From positions 1 to 64,000 of the forward strand of contig CAVVZX010000054.1 of the NCBI GenBank assembly GCA_963752855.1: DNA of 64,000 bases. The letters are read 5' to 3'. Position numbers and translations under genes: made by a program. Positions 26,811 to 36,398 of the stretch are shown here, in pieces (positions within the stretch are counted from its first letter, which is position 1; each line of letters begins with the position of its first letter). The stretch comes from DATJPW01 sp963752855. Its GTDB lineage: Bacteria > Desulfobacterota > Desulfomonilia > Desulfomonilales > Desulfomonilaceae. The notes below the pieces were generated by a model. It was not told the DNA's origin, searched no databases, and saw only the letters and a program-made list of their open reading frames with translations.

Positions 26811-28907
26811 ATGCCGGAAACCAACAAACAAACAGTGTATAGCGTTTGCGCGATGTGCACTGTACGCTGCCCCATCGAAGTTGAAGTCGAAAACGGAGCA
26901 GTGAAGCATATTTGGGGCAATCCACATTTGCTCGGAGGTCGTTACCTCTGTCCCAGAGGGGCCGCGGGCAAGGTGTTCCAGAGCGACAGCGAACGAGTCC
27001 GGAGCCCTATGATCCGAGACGGGGAAAGGGGTTCAGGGAAATGGAAGAAAGCAAGCTGGGATGAAGCGCTCGATTATATAGCGGATAATCTGAAGAAAGT
27101 GATCAAGAAACACGGCGCCGGAGAGCGTTGCGCTGGGTGACAGGGGCGGCCCGTTCACCGATCTGCAAAAGGCGTTTATAAAAGCTCTCGGTTCTCCTAA
27201 CTATTTCAATCACCATGCTTCCTGCTCCAATAGTGTTCATAATGCGCATAACTGCTCTGGCAGGGCACAGGCGGAACACGGTGGCTTACGATTACAAGAA
27301 TTGCAAATACATAATCCTTTACGGGAGAAACATCCTCGAAGCCATCGGCACAAAAGAAGCCAAGGAGTTCATAGACGGACTGGAAGCCGGTATGAAGTTC
27401 GTCCATCTGGATGTGCGCTGGAACTACACCGCGGCCAAGGCGCATCGTTTCTTCATGGTCAAACCCGGGACCGACTATGCGTTCAACCTTGGGCTTATCA
27501 ACGTCATTTTGGCCGAAGGGCTGTACAGACAAAGAATTTGTGAAGCGCTGGGTAACCGGGCTGAACGAGCTGAAGAAATTCGTCGAGCCGTATACACCGG
27601 AATGGGCCTCAAAAGAGACAGGCATTCCGGCCAAGGACATAAAGGCGATTGCCTACGAAGCCGCGGAGGCAAAACCGTCGGTCATTTTTCATCCCGGTTG
27701 GATGACCGCATGGACGGAAAATGACTATTACTTCAGGAGATCCATCTACATCCTTCAGGCGCTCTTGGGAGGATATGAGGCCAAGGGAGGGTATCTTTTC
27801 TTCAAAGGAGAGCCGGCTACCGGCCACAAGCCTGTCAAGATGCTCCAGGCGGCCGTGCCGAAGGTGGAAAAAGAGCGCTTTGACGGAGTTGGATCAAAAC
27901 ACAAACACTTATCGGCAGATTACGGCATGGCGCAAATGTTGCCTCACGCCATACTCAACGAGGACCCCTATCCGGTCAAGGCGTTCATCTGTTATCGGTA
28001 CGATCCGCTGTCGTCTCTTCCGGACCCTGAGCTTTTCCAGCAGGCCCTCAGCAAACTCGACCTGCTGGTAAGCATCGACGTGAACTATAGCCATACGGGT
28101 TGGTACTCGGACGTCATTCTCCCGGAATGCACGTATCTGGAGCGAACCGATCCGGTCATTTCCAAGAAAGGCCCAAAGCCGGCCATCTGGATACGAAGGC
28201 AAGCGGTGGAACCCAAATTCGATAGCAAGCCCAAATGGTGGATCTTCAAAGAGTTGGCTGAGCGTATGGGAATAGGCAAATATTTCCCGTACGAAACCAT
28301 CGAGGACTTGATCAAGTATCAACTGCAGGATACGGGCTTTACCTTGGAGAATTTCGACGCGAAGGGATATATCGAGCTTTCCAAGGAGCAAATCCTATGG
28401 GACCGCAAAGACGGCCTGAAGTTTAATACTCCCTCGGGCAAGTTCGAACTGGTCTCCAGCATGCTCGAAGATAACGGGATACCATCATTCCCGCCCTACA
28501 GCAGTCCTCAAGCCCCTCCCGAGGGTCAGTACAGGCTTGTGACCGGGAAAATAGCCACCCATACGCAAGGCACTTCCCTGAACAATCCGCTGCTCAATGA
28601 AGTTCAGTCCGAAAACACTCTCTGGATCAATTCCGGAGAAGCCAAGAAGTTGGGGATCAAAACCGGCGATCTTGTGGAGGTCTCGGCAGGCGGAGTCACT
28701 CATACCATAAAGGCGAACGTAACTGATTTCATTCACCCGCAAGCGGTCTTCACGCTGCACGGTTACGGTCGAGAAATTCCGCTCCAGACCAGGTGCTATC
28801 AAAAGGGAATGAGAGACAATACCCTCATGAAGGGGCTGCTCAAGATGACGATCGGAGGCAATTGTCCGATGACGGATTGCTTCGTGACAGTAAAGAAGGC
28901 GCCGTAG
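26811..28907 (+). CDS. Molybdopterin oxidoreductase, PhsA/PsrA-like (three frameshifts)
   Basis: Catalytic subunit of a DMSO-reductase-family enzyme, about 698 residues. The N-terminal 4Fe-4S site is CAMCTVRC followed 27 residues later by CPRG. The probable Mo-ligand Cys is in NYFNHHASCSNSVHNAHN. Later blocks read DVRWNYTAAKAHRFFMVKPG, DVILPECTYLERTDPV, SLNNPLLNEVQSENTLWINS (cofactor binding) and the C-terminal beta-barrel. Breaks at about 27128, 27250 and 27527 are single-base. There is no twin-arginine signal, so it is cytoplasmic. Closest by eye to thiosulfate/polysulfide reductases; a formate-dehydrogenase-like role cannot be excluded. Confidence 0.82.
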
Positions 28908-28930
28908 GATTTTGGTGAAGGAGTTTCACG

Positions 28931-29443
28931 ATGAGTGAGCATTATATATATCAGGACCAGAATAGGTGCATAGGTTGCCGGGCATGTGAGATGCACTGCA
29001 AGACCAAGAACGACGTGCCTGTAGGCCCTAGTTTCTGCAAGATAATTCCGGTTGGCCCTCAAGTAAAAGGGGGCGTTCCCAGGATGCAATTCATATTCAT
29101 GCCCTGTTTTCACTGCGAAAACCCGTGGTGCGTCTCAGCGTGCCCGACAGGCGCTATGCAGAAGCGGCCGTCAGACGGCATCGTATTTGTGGAGCCGTCG
29201 TTGTGCATAGGCTGTAAAGCCTGCATCACGGCGTGCCCTTGGGGCGCTCCGCAATGGAATAAGGAGACGGGGAAAGCCTTCAAATGCGATTACTGCAAAG
29301 ACAGAGTGGATGAGGGCCTGCTGCCGGCGTGTGTCACAGGGTGCACCACCGAGGCGCTTAAATGGGTGGATCCTGCGAAGTCGTCCGAGGTGAGACGCGA
29401 GCGCTTCGCTAGGGCAATTGCCAAAGATACGCCTCATCCATAA
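28931..29443 (+). CDS. Four-cluster ferredoxin subunit (PsrB/HycB/DmsB type)
   Basis: 170 residues with 16 Cys for four 4Fe-4S clusters: CIGCRACEMHC, CFHCENPWCVSACP, CIGCKACITACP, CDYCKDRV...CVTGC. It passes electrons from the molybdopterin subunit to a partner. It begins 23 bases after that gene with a GGAG site. No membrane anchor subunit (PsrC/NrfD) follows; a soluble flavoprotein does, which argues for a cytoplasmic complex. Confidence 0.92.
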   Translation: MSEHYIYQDQNRCIGCRACEMHCKTKNDVPVGPSFCKIIPVGPQVKGGVPRMQFIFMPCFHCENPWCVSACPTGAMQKRPSDGIVFVEPSLCIGCKACITACPWGAPQWNKETGKAFKCDYCKDRVDEGLLPACVTGCTTEALKWVDPAKSSEVRRERFARAIAKDTPHP

Positions 29444-29475
29444 TCTTGGGACTGGGAAGACGCGTGGCAATTCAT

Positions 29476-29535
29476 TATTAGGAGTTTTTGGGGAGGGGTC
29501 TCGGGGAGGCCCTTTTTGCAAAAACGGGCCTCCCC
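29476..29535. repeat. Hairpin repeat (T5-GC-A5 family), minus orientation
   Basis: Perfect GC stem GGGGAGGCCC/GGGCCTCCCC (29503-29512, 29526-29535) around TTTTTGCAAAAAC, preceded by ttaggagtttttggggaggg. The same arrangement recurs at 59719, 61873 and 63613. Here it sits within the operon between the ferredoxin and GltD-like genes and could also act as an attenuator or stabiliser. Confidence 0.75.
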
Positions 29536-29580
29536 GGTCATCCCTGAAAATTTCCTCCCGGCGACAGCCAGGAGCTAAAC

Positions 29581-31533
29581 ATGTCTGCAAATCTTTTATT
29601 TCCACCAGGGCCCGGCGCGGATAAGAATCGCGTTGTCTACGATGAAGAAGGCCTGAAGCATGAATCCTCCGCTCCGTGCCAGTTAAACTGCCCTGCCGGA
29701 ATAGACATTCCTTCGTATATAGCTCTGATCGGTCTCGGACGTTACGATGAGGCCATCGAGATAATCAGAAAAGACAATCCGTTTCCCTGGGTATGCGGAC
29801 TGATCTGCCCAAATCCGTGCGAATCCTGGTGCCAGCGCAGATATTTGGATAAGCCGATCTGTATTAAAGACCTCAAGGGCCTGGCAGCCAAGATGGTGAT
29901 GGAAAAGGATCGTGGTTACAAAATCCCCGAACCCAAAGATCAATACCGGGAAAAAGTCGCTGTTATAGGCTCCGGACCTGCCGGTCTGACTGCCGCCTAT
30001 TTTCTGGCATGGGAAGGTTACCCGGTCACTGTTTTTGAAGCCATGCCCGAACCCGGTGGCCTGCTCATAGCAGGCATCCCGGAATTTCGGTTGCCCCGTC
30101 AGGTTGTTCGCAGAGAGATCGAGGCAATCCGTGCGATGGGCGTGGAATTCGTCGTAAATACACCCGTGGGCAAAGACTTAACCCTCAATCACCTCAGGTC
30201 ACAAGGATATAAAGCGTTTTTCATCGGAATAGGGGCCTGGCAAAGCTTTAGATTGGGCATTGAGGGTGAAGACGATTATCCTTCCGTGATCACCGCTTTG
30301 GATTTTCTCAAGGGTGTGGCATTCGGAAATCGCACGAAACCCGCTGACGGCGTTGCGATAGTGGGCGGAGGTAACGCTGCCGTAGATGCCGCCAGAGCTT
30401 GTGTCCGTCTGGGCTGCAAATCCGTGAGCATTGTTTATCGACGCACCAGGTCCGAGATGCCGGCCCATTTTGAAGAAATCATTCAGATGGCGGAAGAAGG
30501 CATCCACGTGCATCAGTTGACTATTCCTTCACGAGTTCTGGGGAGTGACGGGAAAGTTCAGTCCCTGGAATGCATTATGGCCAGCCTCGGGGAGCCTGAT
30601 GACAGCGGTAGGCGCCGGCCCGTTCCGGTCCCTGATTCGGCTTACAAGATGCCCGTCGGGGCTATAATTTCGGCCATAGGGCAAAAGCCCGCTCTCGGCG
30701 ATTTTCCAGGACTCGGGGACCTGGAAGTAACAAGGAAAGAGACCATAAGTGTCGCCGTGAACTCACAGCGAACCAATATTCCTGATGTCTTTGCCGGAGG
30801 TGACGCAGTCACCGGCCCTGCAACAGTGGTCCAGGCTATAGGCGCGGGCAAAAAAGCGGCTATGGCGATGCATTCTTATCTGAGAAATCAGACTCTTTCC
30901 GAGAAGACCCCGCCGAGGCCGAGGACCATGGTGGCTCCGGTCGCTATGGATTACCACGAGAAAGCCTTTATACAGCGCCAGGAGATACCGCTCATTGACC
31001 TGGAGAGGCGAATCAACACCTTCGACCAGGTCGAGTTGGGCCTGGACGAGATTGCGGCTCGTCAAGAAGCCAAGAGGTGTATGCGCTGCGATATTTGCGA
31101 ACGCTGCGGGCAATGCGTGGAGGTGTGCAGTGAGCGGCTCGGTGTCTCGGCCATCAAATTCTATCATGCCGGTGAGAGTTCGCTGATCCTGAAAGACTAT
31201 GTGCGAAGTCTCCCCAAGTGCATTGGTTGCGGCGCGTGTGTAAGCATTTGCCCCACCGGGGCATTACAGATGGAGGACCGAGAGGGCGAGCGCTTGATCC
31301 TGATGTCCGGGACAGTCATCAATCGCATCAAAATGGAAAAATGCGAGGGATGCGGAGTCTATTACGTGCCGACCATTCTGTTAAAGCACGTGGCCAAACT
31401 CGTCGAAGCGCCTGAAGAAGTTTTCGACCAAAAATTATGTCCCGAATGCAAGAGGATCGCCAGGGCCGCGCGAATCGCAGGCGGCCGGCCCGATTTCAGC
31501 CACGTAAGACCATCCGACGTGTCGGTATATTGA
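29581..31533 (+). CDS. GltD-like FAD/NAD(P) oxidoreductase with extra 4Fe-4S clusters
   Basis: 650 residues, intact. The N-terminal Cys-rich domain (CQLNCPAGIDIPSYIALI, CGLICPNPCESWCQRRY) is as in glutamate synthase small subunit. An FAD site follows (VAVIGSGPAGLTAAYFLAWE, near residue 126), then an NAD(P) site (VAIVGGGNAAVDAARACVRL, near 258) and the SAIGQK...FAGGDAVTGPATVVQAI signature. The C-terminal 150 residues add clusters (CMRCDICERCGQCVEVC from C500; CIGCGACVSICP) and a further CEGCG and CPEC pair. It probably exchanges electrons between NAD(P)H and the ferredoxin/molybdopterin pair. ATG behind AGGAG. Last gene of the operon. Confidence 0.88.
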   Translation: MSANLLFPPGPGADKNRVVYDEEGLKHESSAPCQLNCPAGIDIPSYIALIGLGRYDEAIEIIRKDNPFPWVCGLICPNPCESWCQRRYLDKPICIKDLKGLAAKMVMEKDRGYKIPEPKDQYREKVAVIGSGPAGLTAAYFLAWEGYPVTVFEAMPEPGGLLIAGIPEFRLPRQVVRREIEAIRAMGVEFVVNTPVGKDLTLNHLRSQGYKAFFIGIGAWQSFRLGIEGEDDYPSVITALDFLKGVAFGNRTKPADGVAIVGGGNAAVDAARACVRLGCKSVSIVYRRTRSEMPAHFEEIIQMAEEGIHVHQLTIPSRVLGSDGKVQSLECIMASLGEPDDSGRRRPVPVPDSAYKMPVGAIISAIGQKPALGDFPGLGDLEVTRKETISVAVNSQRTNIPDVFAGGDAVTGPATVVQAIGAGKKAAMAMHSYLRNQTLSEKTPPRPRTMVAPVAMDYHEKAFIQRQEIPLIDLERRINTFDQVELGLDEIAARQEAKRCMRCDICERCGQCVEVCSERLGVSAIKFYHAGESSLILKDYVRSLPKCIGCGACVSICPTGALQMEDREGERLILMSGTVINRIKMEKCEGCGVYYVPTILLKHVAKLVEAPEEVFDQKLCPECKRIARAARIAGGRPDFSHVRPSDVSVY

Positions 31534-31883
31534 TTGAAGCTGTTCCCCGATTCCACCGACACGAGCAAAGCGTCTGTTCCGGACACTTCATTTCGACTCT
31601 GTTGAAAGCTTGGCGCTGTGAACCTGCCGCAACGCCATGGTAGTAGGGGCGGCCCTGTGCGTCCGCCCAGGGCAGGCGCACGGGTTTCGGGCGCCATGGT
31701 GGGGCCGGTATCAACGCAATTTCCGGACTCACTAGTCGCGCCGTACGACCTGTCACGCCACTCTGCATTACCCTCCGATCTTATCTGTCACGGATAGGGA
31801 AGATCGCGCTTGCGGGAGTAATGGAAACCTGATAAACTTATATCGTTTCCATAGGATGTTCAACCATAGCAAGAGCTTCCGAT
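31534..31883. other. Intergenic region with palindromic element and TetR operator
   Basis: No gene. The region 31640-31700 holds a REP-like palindrome (GTGCGTCCGCCC paired with GGGCAGGCGCAC at 31652-31681) flanked by gtaggggcggccc. It may terminate the redox operon. The TetR operator lies at 31821-31852. Confidence 0.6.
31821..31852 (+). promoter_or_regulatory. Inverted repeat, probable TetR operator
   Basis: ATGGAAAC (31821-31828) and GTTTCCAT (31845-31852) form a perfect inverted repeat, extended inward by GATA/TATC. It lies 31 bases upstream of the TetR-family gene, where autoregulatory operators usually sit. Confidence 0.65.
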
Positions 31884-32531
31884 ATGTCCGCCAAACGCTC
31901 TAAGGCTCCTGACTCCGCAACCTCAATGCAATCACATGCTGATGTGTCCGCGCGGCAAAGGATAGTCACCGCGGCCCGGCGCCATTTCTTTGCCTTCGGT
32001 TTCCGGGCTGTCACTATGGATGACATTGCGGCTGAACTCGGCATGAGCAAAAAGACGCTCTATGCGCATTTTCGAAGCAAGTCTGAACTGGTGCAGGCGG
32101 CAGTCGCTGATAAACAACGCGCAATCGAGGCGGACCTGGAGCAAATTTCGTCTGAATCCTCGTCGGACTTTCCCTCTGCTATACAGCAATTTCTCGCTAA
32201 AATGCAGCGCCACTTGGAGGAGATTCATCCGCCATTTATGCGGGATATTCAGCGAGAAGCTCCGGAAATCTTTGAATTGGTGGAGATCCGTCGCCGAGAT
32301 CTTATTCATCGCTATTTGAGCAAAATCCTGACCCAAGGACGCGAGGCCGGAATTATCCGCAAAGATATTCCGATAAGGCTGATAATTGAGATCTGGCTCG
32401 GCGTGGTCCAAGCCGTCATGAATCCCAACAAACTAACGGAACTGGACCTCACGCCCAAGGCCGGCTTTTCTGCGGTCATTTCGGTAATTATGGAGGGTTT
32501 AATGACTGCGGAAGGGAGGTCGAAACCCTGA
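31884..32531 (+). CDS. TetR-family transcriptional regulator
   Basis: 215 residues. The N-terminal helix-turn-helix reads ARQRIVTAARRHFFAFGFRA, VTMDDIAAELGMSKKTLYAH, FRSKSELVQA, followed by an all-helical ligand domain with a TetR C-terminal PILTQGREAGIIRKD-like segment. It directly precedes a HlyD/ABC-2 exporter on the same strand and an inverted-repeat operator lies before it, so it likely represses this exporter and itself. Inducer unknown. Confidence 0.9.
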   Translation: MSAKRSKAPDSATSMQSHADVSARQRIVTAARRHFFAFGFRAVTMDDIAAELGMSKKTLYAHFRSKSELVQAAVADKQRAIEADLEQISSESSSDFPSAIQQFLAKMQRHLEEIHPPFMRDIQREAPEIFELVEIRRRDLIHRYLSKILTQGREAGIIRKDIPIRLIIEIWLGVVQAVMNPNKLTELDLTPKAGFSAVISVIMEGLMTAEGRSKP

Positions 32532-32549
32532 TCGCTTCCAACACAACAC

Positions 32550-33512
32550 ATCGAATGGGTCTACTTTGCGATCGGCGTCGCAGCGCTGGCGCTGTTTATT
32601 CTTGGCGGCTGCGGTCGTCAGGAATCTAATCGAGTGCAGGGCTACGTTGAAGGAGAGTTCGTTTATGTCGCCTCACCACTAGCCGGCATATTGGAAAAGC
32701 TTTACGTCCAGCGTGGAGACCAGGTAAGCGCCGGCGATCGTCTTTTCGACCTCGACAATACACCCGAAAAAGCCGCAAGAGATGAAGCTCAACGGCGGCT
32801 GGCCCAGGCTCAGGCAAACTTACAGGATGCGATAAAAGCCCGACGCCCGTCCGAAATAGAATCCATCGAAGCTCAACTTAAGCAAGCACGAGCGGCTCTG
32901 GAGTTTTCCGAGATAGAATTCGAAAGGCAAAAAAAGCTCCTTGAATCCGGCGCCGTATCCAATCAGGCGTACGATCGCGCGCGGTCGACCCGCGATCAGG
33001 ATAAAGAAAGAGTCGCTCAACTGGAAGCCGATCTGGAAACTGCTAATCTCGGCTCCCGAACCGACCAGATCAAGGCGGCCGAGGAAAATGTGCGCGCCCA
33101 GGAAGCGACGCTGGCCAGGGCGGAGTGGGACCTGTCCCAAAAGCGGCAATCAGCGCCCCAAGCCGGGGTCATTTTTGATACCCTCTTCCGCGAGGGAGAA
33201 TGGGTAGCGGCCGGCAGACCGGTGGTAGCTTTGTTACCCCCGGAGAATATCAAAGTTCGCGCGTTCGTGCCGGAGACCCAGATCGGGTCCATTCATTACG
33301 GAGAAACCGTGCGGGTAACTGTAGATGGCGTGAAAGAGCCATTCATCGGCAAAGTGACTTTCATTTCGCCTCGCGCGGAATTCACTCCACCAGTCATCTA
33401 TAGCCGGGAAGCTCGGTCAAAGTTGGTTTTCATGATCGAGGCTCGGTTTGATCCGACGGTTTCTAAGAATCTGCATCCCGGACAGCCTGTGGATGTTCAA
33501 TTTGGTCCTTAA
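32550..33512 (+). CDS. HlyD-type membrane fusion lipoprotein (start uncertain)
   Basis: Adaptor of an ABC-2 exporter (YbhG/YhiI type). A lipoprotein signal reads VYFAIGVAALALFILGGC (lipobox LGGC), then lipoyl halves (YVASPLAGILEKLYVQRGDQ, APQAGVIFDTLFREGEWVAA) around a long coiled-coil (residues rich in Ala/Gln/Glu). No ATG or GTG precedes the signal in this frame after the TetR stop at 32531; the first standard start, GTG 32634, would remove the lipobox. An indel in the first 60 bases is likely. The end is three bases from the ATPase start. Confidence 0.82.
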   Translation: MEWVYFAIGVAALALFILGGCGRQESNRVQGYVEGEFVYVASPLAGILEKLYVQRGDQVSAGDRLFDLDNTPEKAARDEAQRRLAQAQANLQDAIKARRPSEIESIEAQLKQARAALEFSEIEFERQKKLLESGAVSNQAYDRARSTRDQDKERVAQLEADLETANLGSRTDQIKAAEENVRAQEATLARAEWDLSQKRQSAPQAGVIFDTLFREGEWVAAGRPVVALLPPENIKVRAFVPETQIGSIHYGETVRVTVDGVKEPFIGKVTFISPRAEFTPPVIYSREARSKLVFMIEARFDPTVSKNLHPGQPVDVQFGP

Positions 33513-33514
33513 AA

Positions 33515-34435
33515 ATGTCTGACGATTATGCCATTGACGTCAAAGGAATGACCAAGCGTTTCGGCGATCTCACCGCTGTGAATCATATTGATCTGCGGGT
33601 TAGCACAGGCGAGATCTGCGGTTTTCTTGGACCGAACGGCAGCGGCAAAACAACTTTTATTCGGATGCTTTGCGGTTTGCTCCATGCGGATGAAGGCAGC
33701 GGGACTTGTCTCGGCTATGACGTAATTACGGAAAGCGAGACTATAAAGCGCCATGTCGGGTACATGACACAGCGATTCAGTTTTTATGAAGATTTGAGTA
33801 TCGCGGAAAATCTTGATTTTGTGGCGCGCATATATTCCGTGGAGAATCGCCGCGACACAGTGCAAGAAAGTATTGAGCGACTCGGGCTCACGCAACGGCA
33901 GAATCAGCTTGCGGGTGAGCTTTCCGGAGGCTGGAAACAACGACTGGCTTTGGCCGCGTGCATGATACACCGTCCAAAGCTGCTTTTGCTCGACGAACCC
34001 ACAGCCGGTGTGGACCCGAAGGCGCGGCGGGAATTCTGGGAAGAAATTCACGAGCTTGCGGGCCAAGGTCTTACTTTCTTGATAGCAACACACTATATGG
34101 ATGAAGCCGAACGCTGTCATCGCCTCGCCTTCATTCTGAATGGCAATCTACTAACGCAGGGCACTGTGGATGAAGTTGTCGAGAAAGCAAATCTGACAAC
34201 GTGGGCGGTCACCGGTCCGGATGTATTCAAACTCACAGAACGGCTCAGCGAGAATCCGGCTGTTGAGCAGGCCGCTCCTTTCGGCAATGCGCTGCACGTG
34301 AGCGGGGACGATCCTGATGCCCTGGAAAAGGCTATTGCTCCATTTCGGTCGGAACAATACAAGTGGCGCCAAGTCGAGTCGGGACTGGAGGATGTTTTCA
34401 TTCACCTCATGGAAAAGGCAAAGCGTAAGTCATGA
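33515..34435 (+). CDS. ABC-2 exporter ATPase (YbhF-like)
   Basis: 306 residues: Walker A GPNGSGKTT, Q-loop YMTQRFSFYEDLSIAENLDF, signature LSGGWKQRLALAACM, Walker B LLLLDEPTAGVD, H-loop IATHYMDEAERC. A C-terminal domain of about 90 residues follows (TTWAVTGPDVFKLTERLSEN). Single nucleotide-binding domain. It starts two bases after the HlyD stop and overlaps the permease (ATGA). Confidence 0.92.
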   Translation: MSDDYAIDVKGMTKRFGDLTAVNHIDLRVSTGEICGFLGPNGSGKTTFIRMLCGLLHADEGSGTCLGYDVITESETIKRHVGYMTQRFSFYEDLSIAENLDFVARIYSVENRRDTVQESIERLGLTQRQNQLAGELSGGWKQRLALAACMIHRPKLLLLDEPTAGVDPKARREFWEEIHELAGQGLTFLIATHYMDEAERCHRLAFILNGNLLTQGTVDEVVEKANLTTWAVTGPDVFKLTERLSENPAVEQAAPFGNALHVSGDDPDALEKAIAPFRSEQYKWRQVESGLEDVFIHLMEKAKRKS

Positions 34436-35575
34436 CGATCCACGATAGGTTTTCGCTAGGGCGGTTTTGGGCCATGGTGGTGAAGGAATTCATCCAGATG
34501 CGCCGAGACCGAGTGACCTTCGGGATGATGGTCGGCATTCCGCTTATGCAGCTCATTCTTTTTGGCTATGCGATCAACGCGGACCCGAGACACTTGCCCA
34601 CAGCAGTGGTGCTGGCGGATAACGGGCCGCAAGGCCGCACTCTGCTGTATGCAATTCAAAACAGCACTTATTTTGATCTCGTACGCCGAATAAAAACCGA
34701 AAAGGAAGCTCGTGAGGCTCTGGCTCGCAATGAAGTACAGTTTGTGGTCAATATCCCGGAGAATTTCAGCCGAGATCTGCTGCGAGGCGATAATCCGGCG
34801 ATTCTCGTTGAGGCGGACGCGACCGATCCCGGCACTACCGGAATAGCTTTGGGTTCGTTAACGACGCTTCTGAACACTGCGTTGCAGAATGATTTTAAGG
34901 GTCCGCTGGCCTTCCTTTCCGCCACCAGTGTTCCCATCGACCTACGGGTCCATGCGCTTTACAATCCCGAAGCAATCACGCAATACAACATCGTGCCCGG
35001 TCTCCTCGGGGTTGTCCTGACCATGACCATGGTTATGATTACTGCCCTGGCCATCACGCGTGAACGTGAGAGCGGAACTATGGAGAATCTGCTCTCGATG
35101 CCCACACATCCGGTTGAAGTATTGGTTGGGAAAATTATTCCATATATATTGGTTGGTTATATCCAGGTGACTCTCATCTTGGTAGCAGCTCATTTTTTGT
35201 TTGAGGTGCCTGTCCTCGGAAGCCTGGTCCTTCTGTATGGAGCCGCGCTGTTCTTTATCGCCGCAAATCTGGCGATTGGCGTAACGCTTTCCGCCATAGC
35301 GGAAAATCAGCGACAAGCGATACAGATGGGCTTTTTCTTCTTTCTTACCGAATATATTGCTGTCCGGGTTTGCATTTCCGTTCCGGGGGATGCCGGTGTG
35401 GGCGCAATGGATTGGGGAAATTTTGCCGCTTACCCATTTTCTACGAATCGTCCGAGGCATCCTGTTGAAGGGGAATGGTCTGAGCGATATTGTATTTGAG
35501 ATTTGGCCGATTGCGCTTTTTACCCTGGTCGCTCTGATGATTGGTGTGAAAAGATACCGGCAAACACTGGATTAG
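34432..35575 (+). CDS. ABC-2 type permease (YbhS/YhhJ-like, one frameshift)
   Basis: Membrane subunit of the HlyD/ABC-2 exporter. After the first helix (LMQLILFGYAINAD) comes a large periplasmic domain (HLPTAVVLADNGPQGRTLLY), then IVPGLLGVVLTMTMVMITAL, RERESGTMENLLSMPTHPVE and further helices. The frame breaks at an extra A (35347) and continues as PNILLSGFAFPFRGMPVWAQ to TAG 35573-35575, about 381 residues. Such exporters move drugs or aromatic compounds. Confidence 0.88.
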
Positions 35576-35591
35576 ACGCCACCCGGTGTCG

Positions 35592-36398
35592 TCAGTTGGT
35601 GACCGGCAGCTTAAAGGAAGTAATACCTTTTGCTTTGAGGTCCTTCACCAGATCGTCAGCTTCTTTCTCCGTTTGAAAATTGCCCAAAGAAAGGCGGTAG
35701 ATTACACCCGATTTCGGCATCGCTGCCGGCCGGAGGACCGCTTCATAGCCCCTGGATTTCCAACTACGCTCCTGCTGTTGAGCAATTTGCGGATTAGTGA
35801 AAGCGCCTACCTGGACCGTATACCTCTTTGAGCCCGCATCGGGTTTTTCTGAACCGCTCTTTGCATGAATTTGCGTGGTTTTCCTGTGGCGAGCCTTCTC
35901 TGGCTCTGTGCTCGTTTCCTTTTTCACGACCGATTTCGAGCTTTGCGTACCCGTATCTTTCTTTGGAGACGCGATTTCCGCCTTCGAAGGAGCATTTTCA
36001 GTGTCCTTTTTTTTCACCGGATGGGTAAATTGGTCGTCACGTCCGGACTCCTGTTCGTCCGGAGCGCTCATTTCGTCATCAACTGCGATCGCAGAGGAGG
36101 GAGCGCAAATTTTGTCCGGAAGAGTGGGCGCGGCGTTGGCGCCGGCCGGGTAGCCAAATTCGGACTCGGGATGGTCCGAGGGAACAGATTTCTTGCCGAC
36201 GGCAGCGGGGGAAAATAACAGCTTCACGTTTGCCGCCACAAGAAAAAGCATTAAGACAAATACGCCAGCGACGGCAAGAGCGAGCCATCTGTTCTCAGGG
36301 GAACCTTTTTCCCCGTCATTGCGTTTGGCCGGAGCGTTTCTCCTTGAAAGGGAGCGTCTTCTCCGGAAGAGATTCGGAATCTTCACGAGCGCTCTCAC
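35592..36398 (-). CDS. SPOR-domain membrane protein
   Basis: 268 residues, single-pass inner-membrane protein: basic cytoplasmic N-terminus, one helix (WLALAVAGVFVLMLFLVAAN), a long Lys/Glu/Pro/Ser-rich periplasmic linker, and a C-terminal SPOR domain (RYTVQVGAFTNPQIAQQQER, YRLSLGNFQTEKEADDLVKD) that binds denuded peptidoglycan at the septum. It overlaps the argS stop (ATGA). Confidence 0.9.
   Translation of the reverse strand: MRALVKIPNLFRRRRSLSRRNAPAKRNDGEKGSPENRWLALAVAGVFVLMLFLVAANVKLLFSPAAVGKKSVPSDHPESEFGYPAGANAAPTLPDKICAPSSAIAVDDEMSAPDEQESGRDDQFTHPVKKKDTENAPSKAEIASPKKDTGTQSSKSVVKKETSTEPEKARHRKTTQIHAKSGSEKPDAGSKRYTVQVGAFTNPQIAQQQERSWKSRGYEAVLRPAAMPKSGVIYRLSLGNFQTEKEADDLVKDLKAKGITSFKLPVTN

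Noticed and set aside
26811..28907. Selenocysteine in the molybdopterin enzyme
   Set aside because: The apparent Mo-ligand residue is encoded as Cys in NYFNHHASCSNSVHN; the in-frame stops coincide with frame breaks, not with an isolated UGA at the ligand site.
32626..32817. Minus-strand frame over the HlyD-type gene
   Set aside because: Opposite strand of a well-supported adaptor gene.
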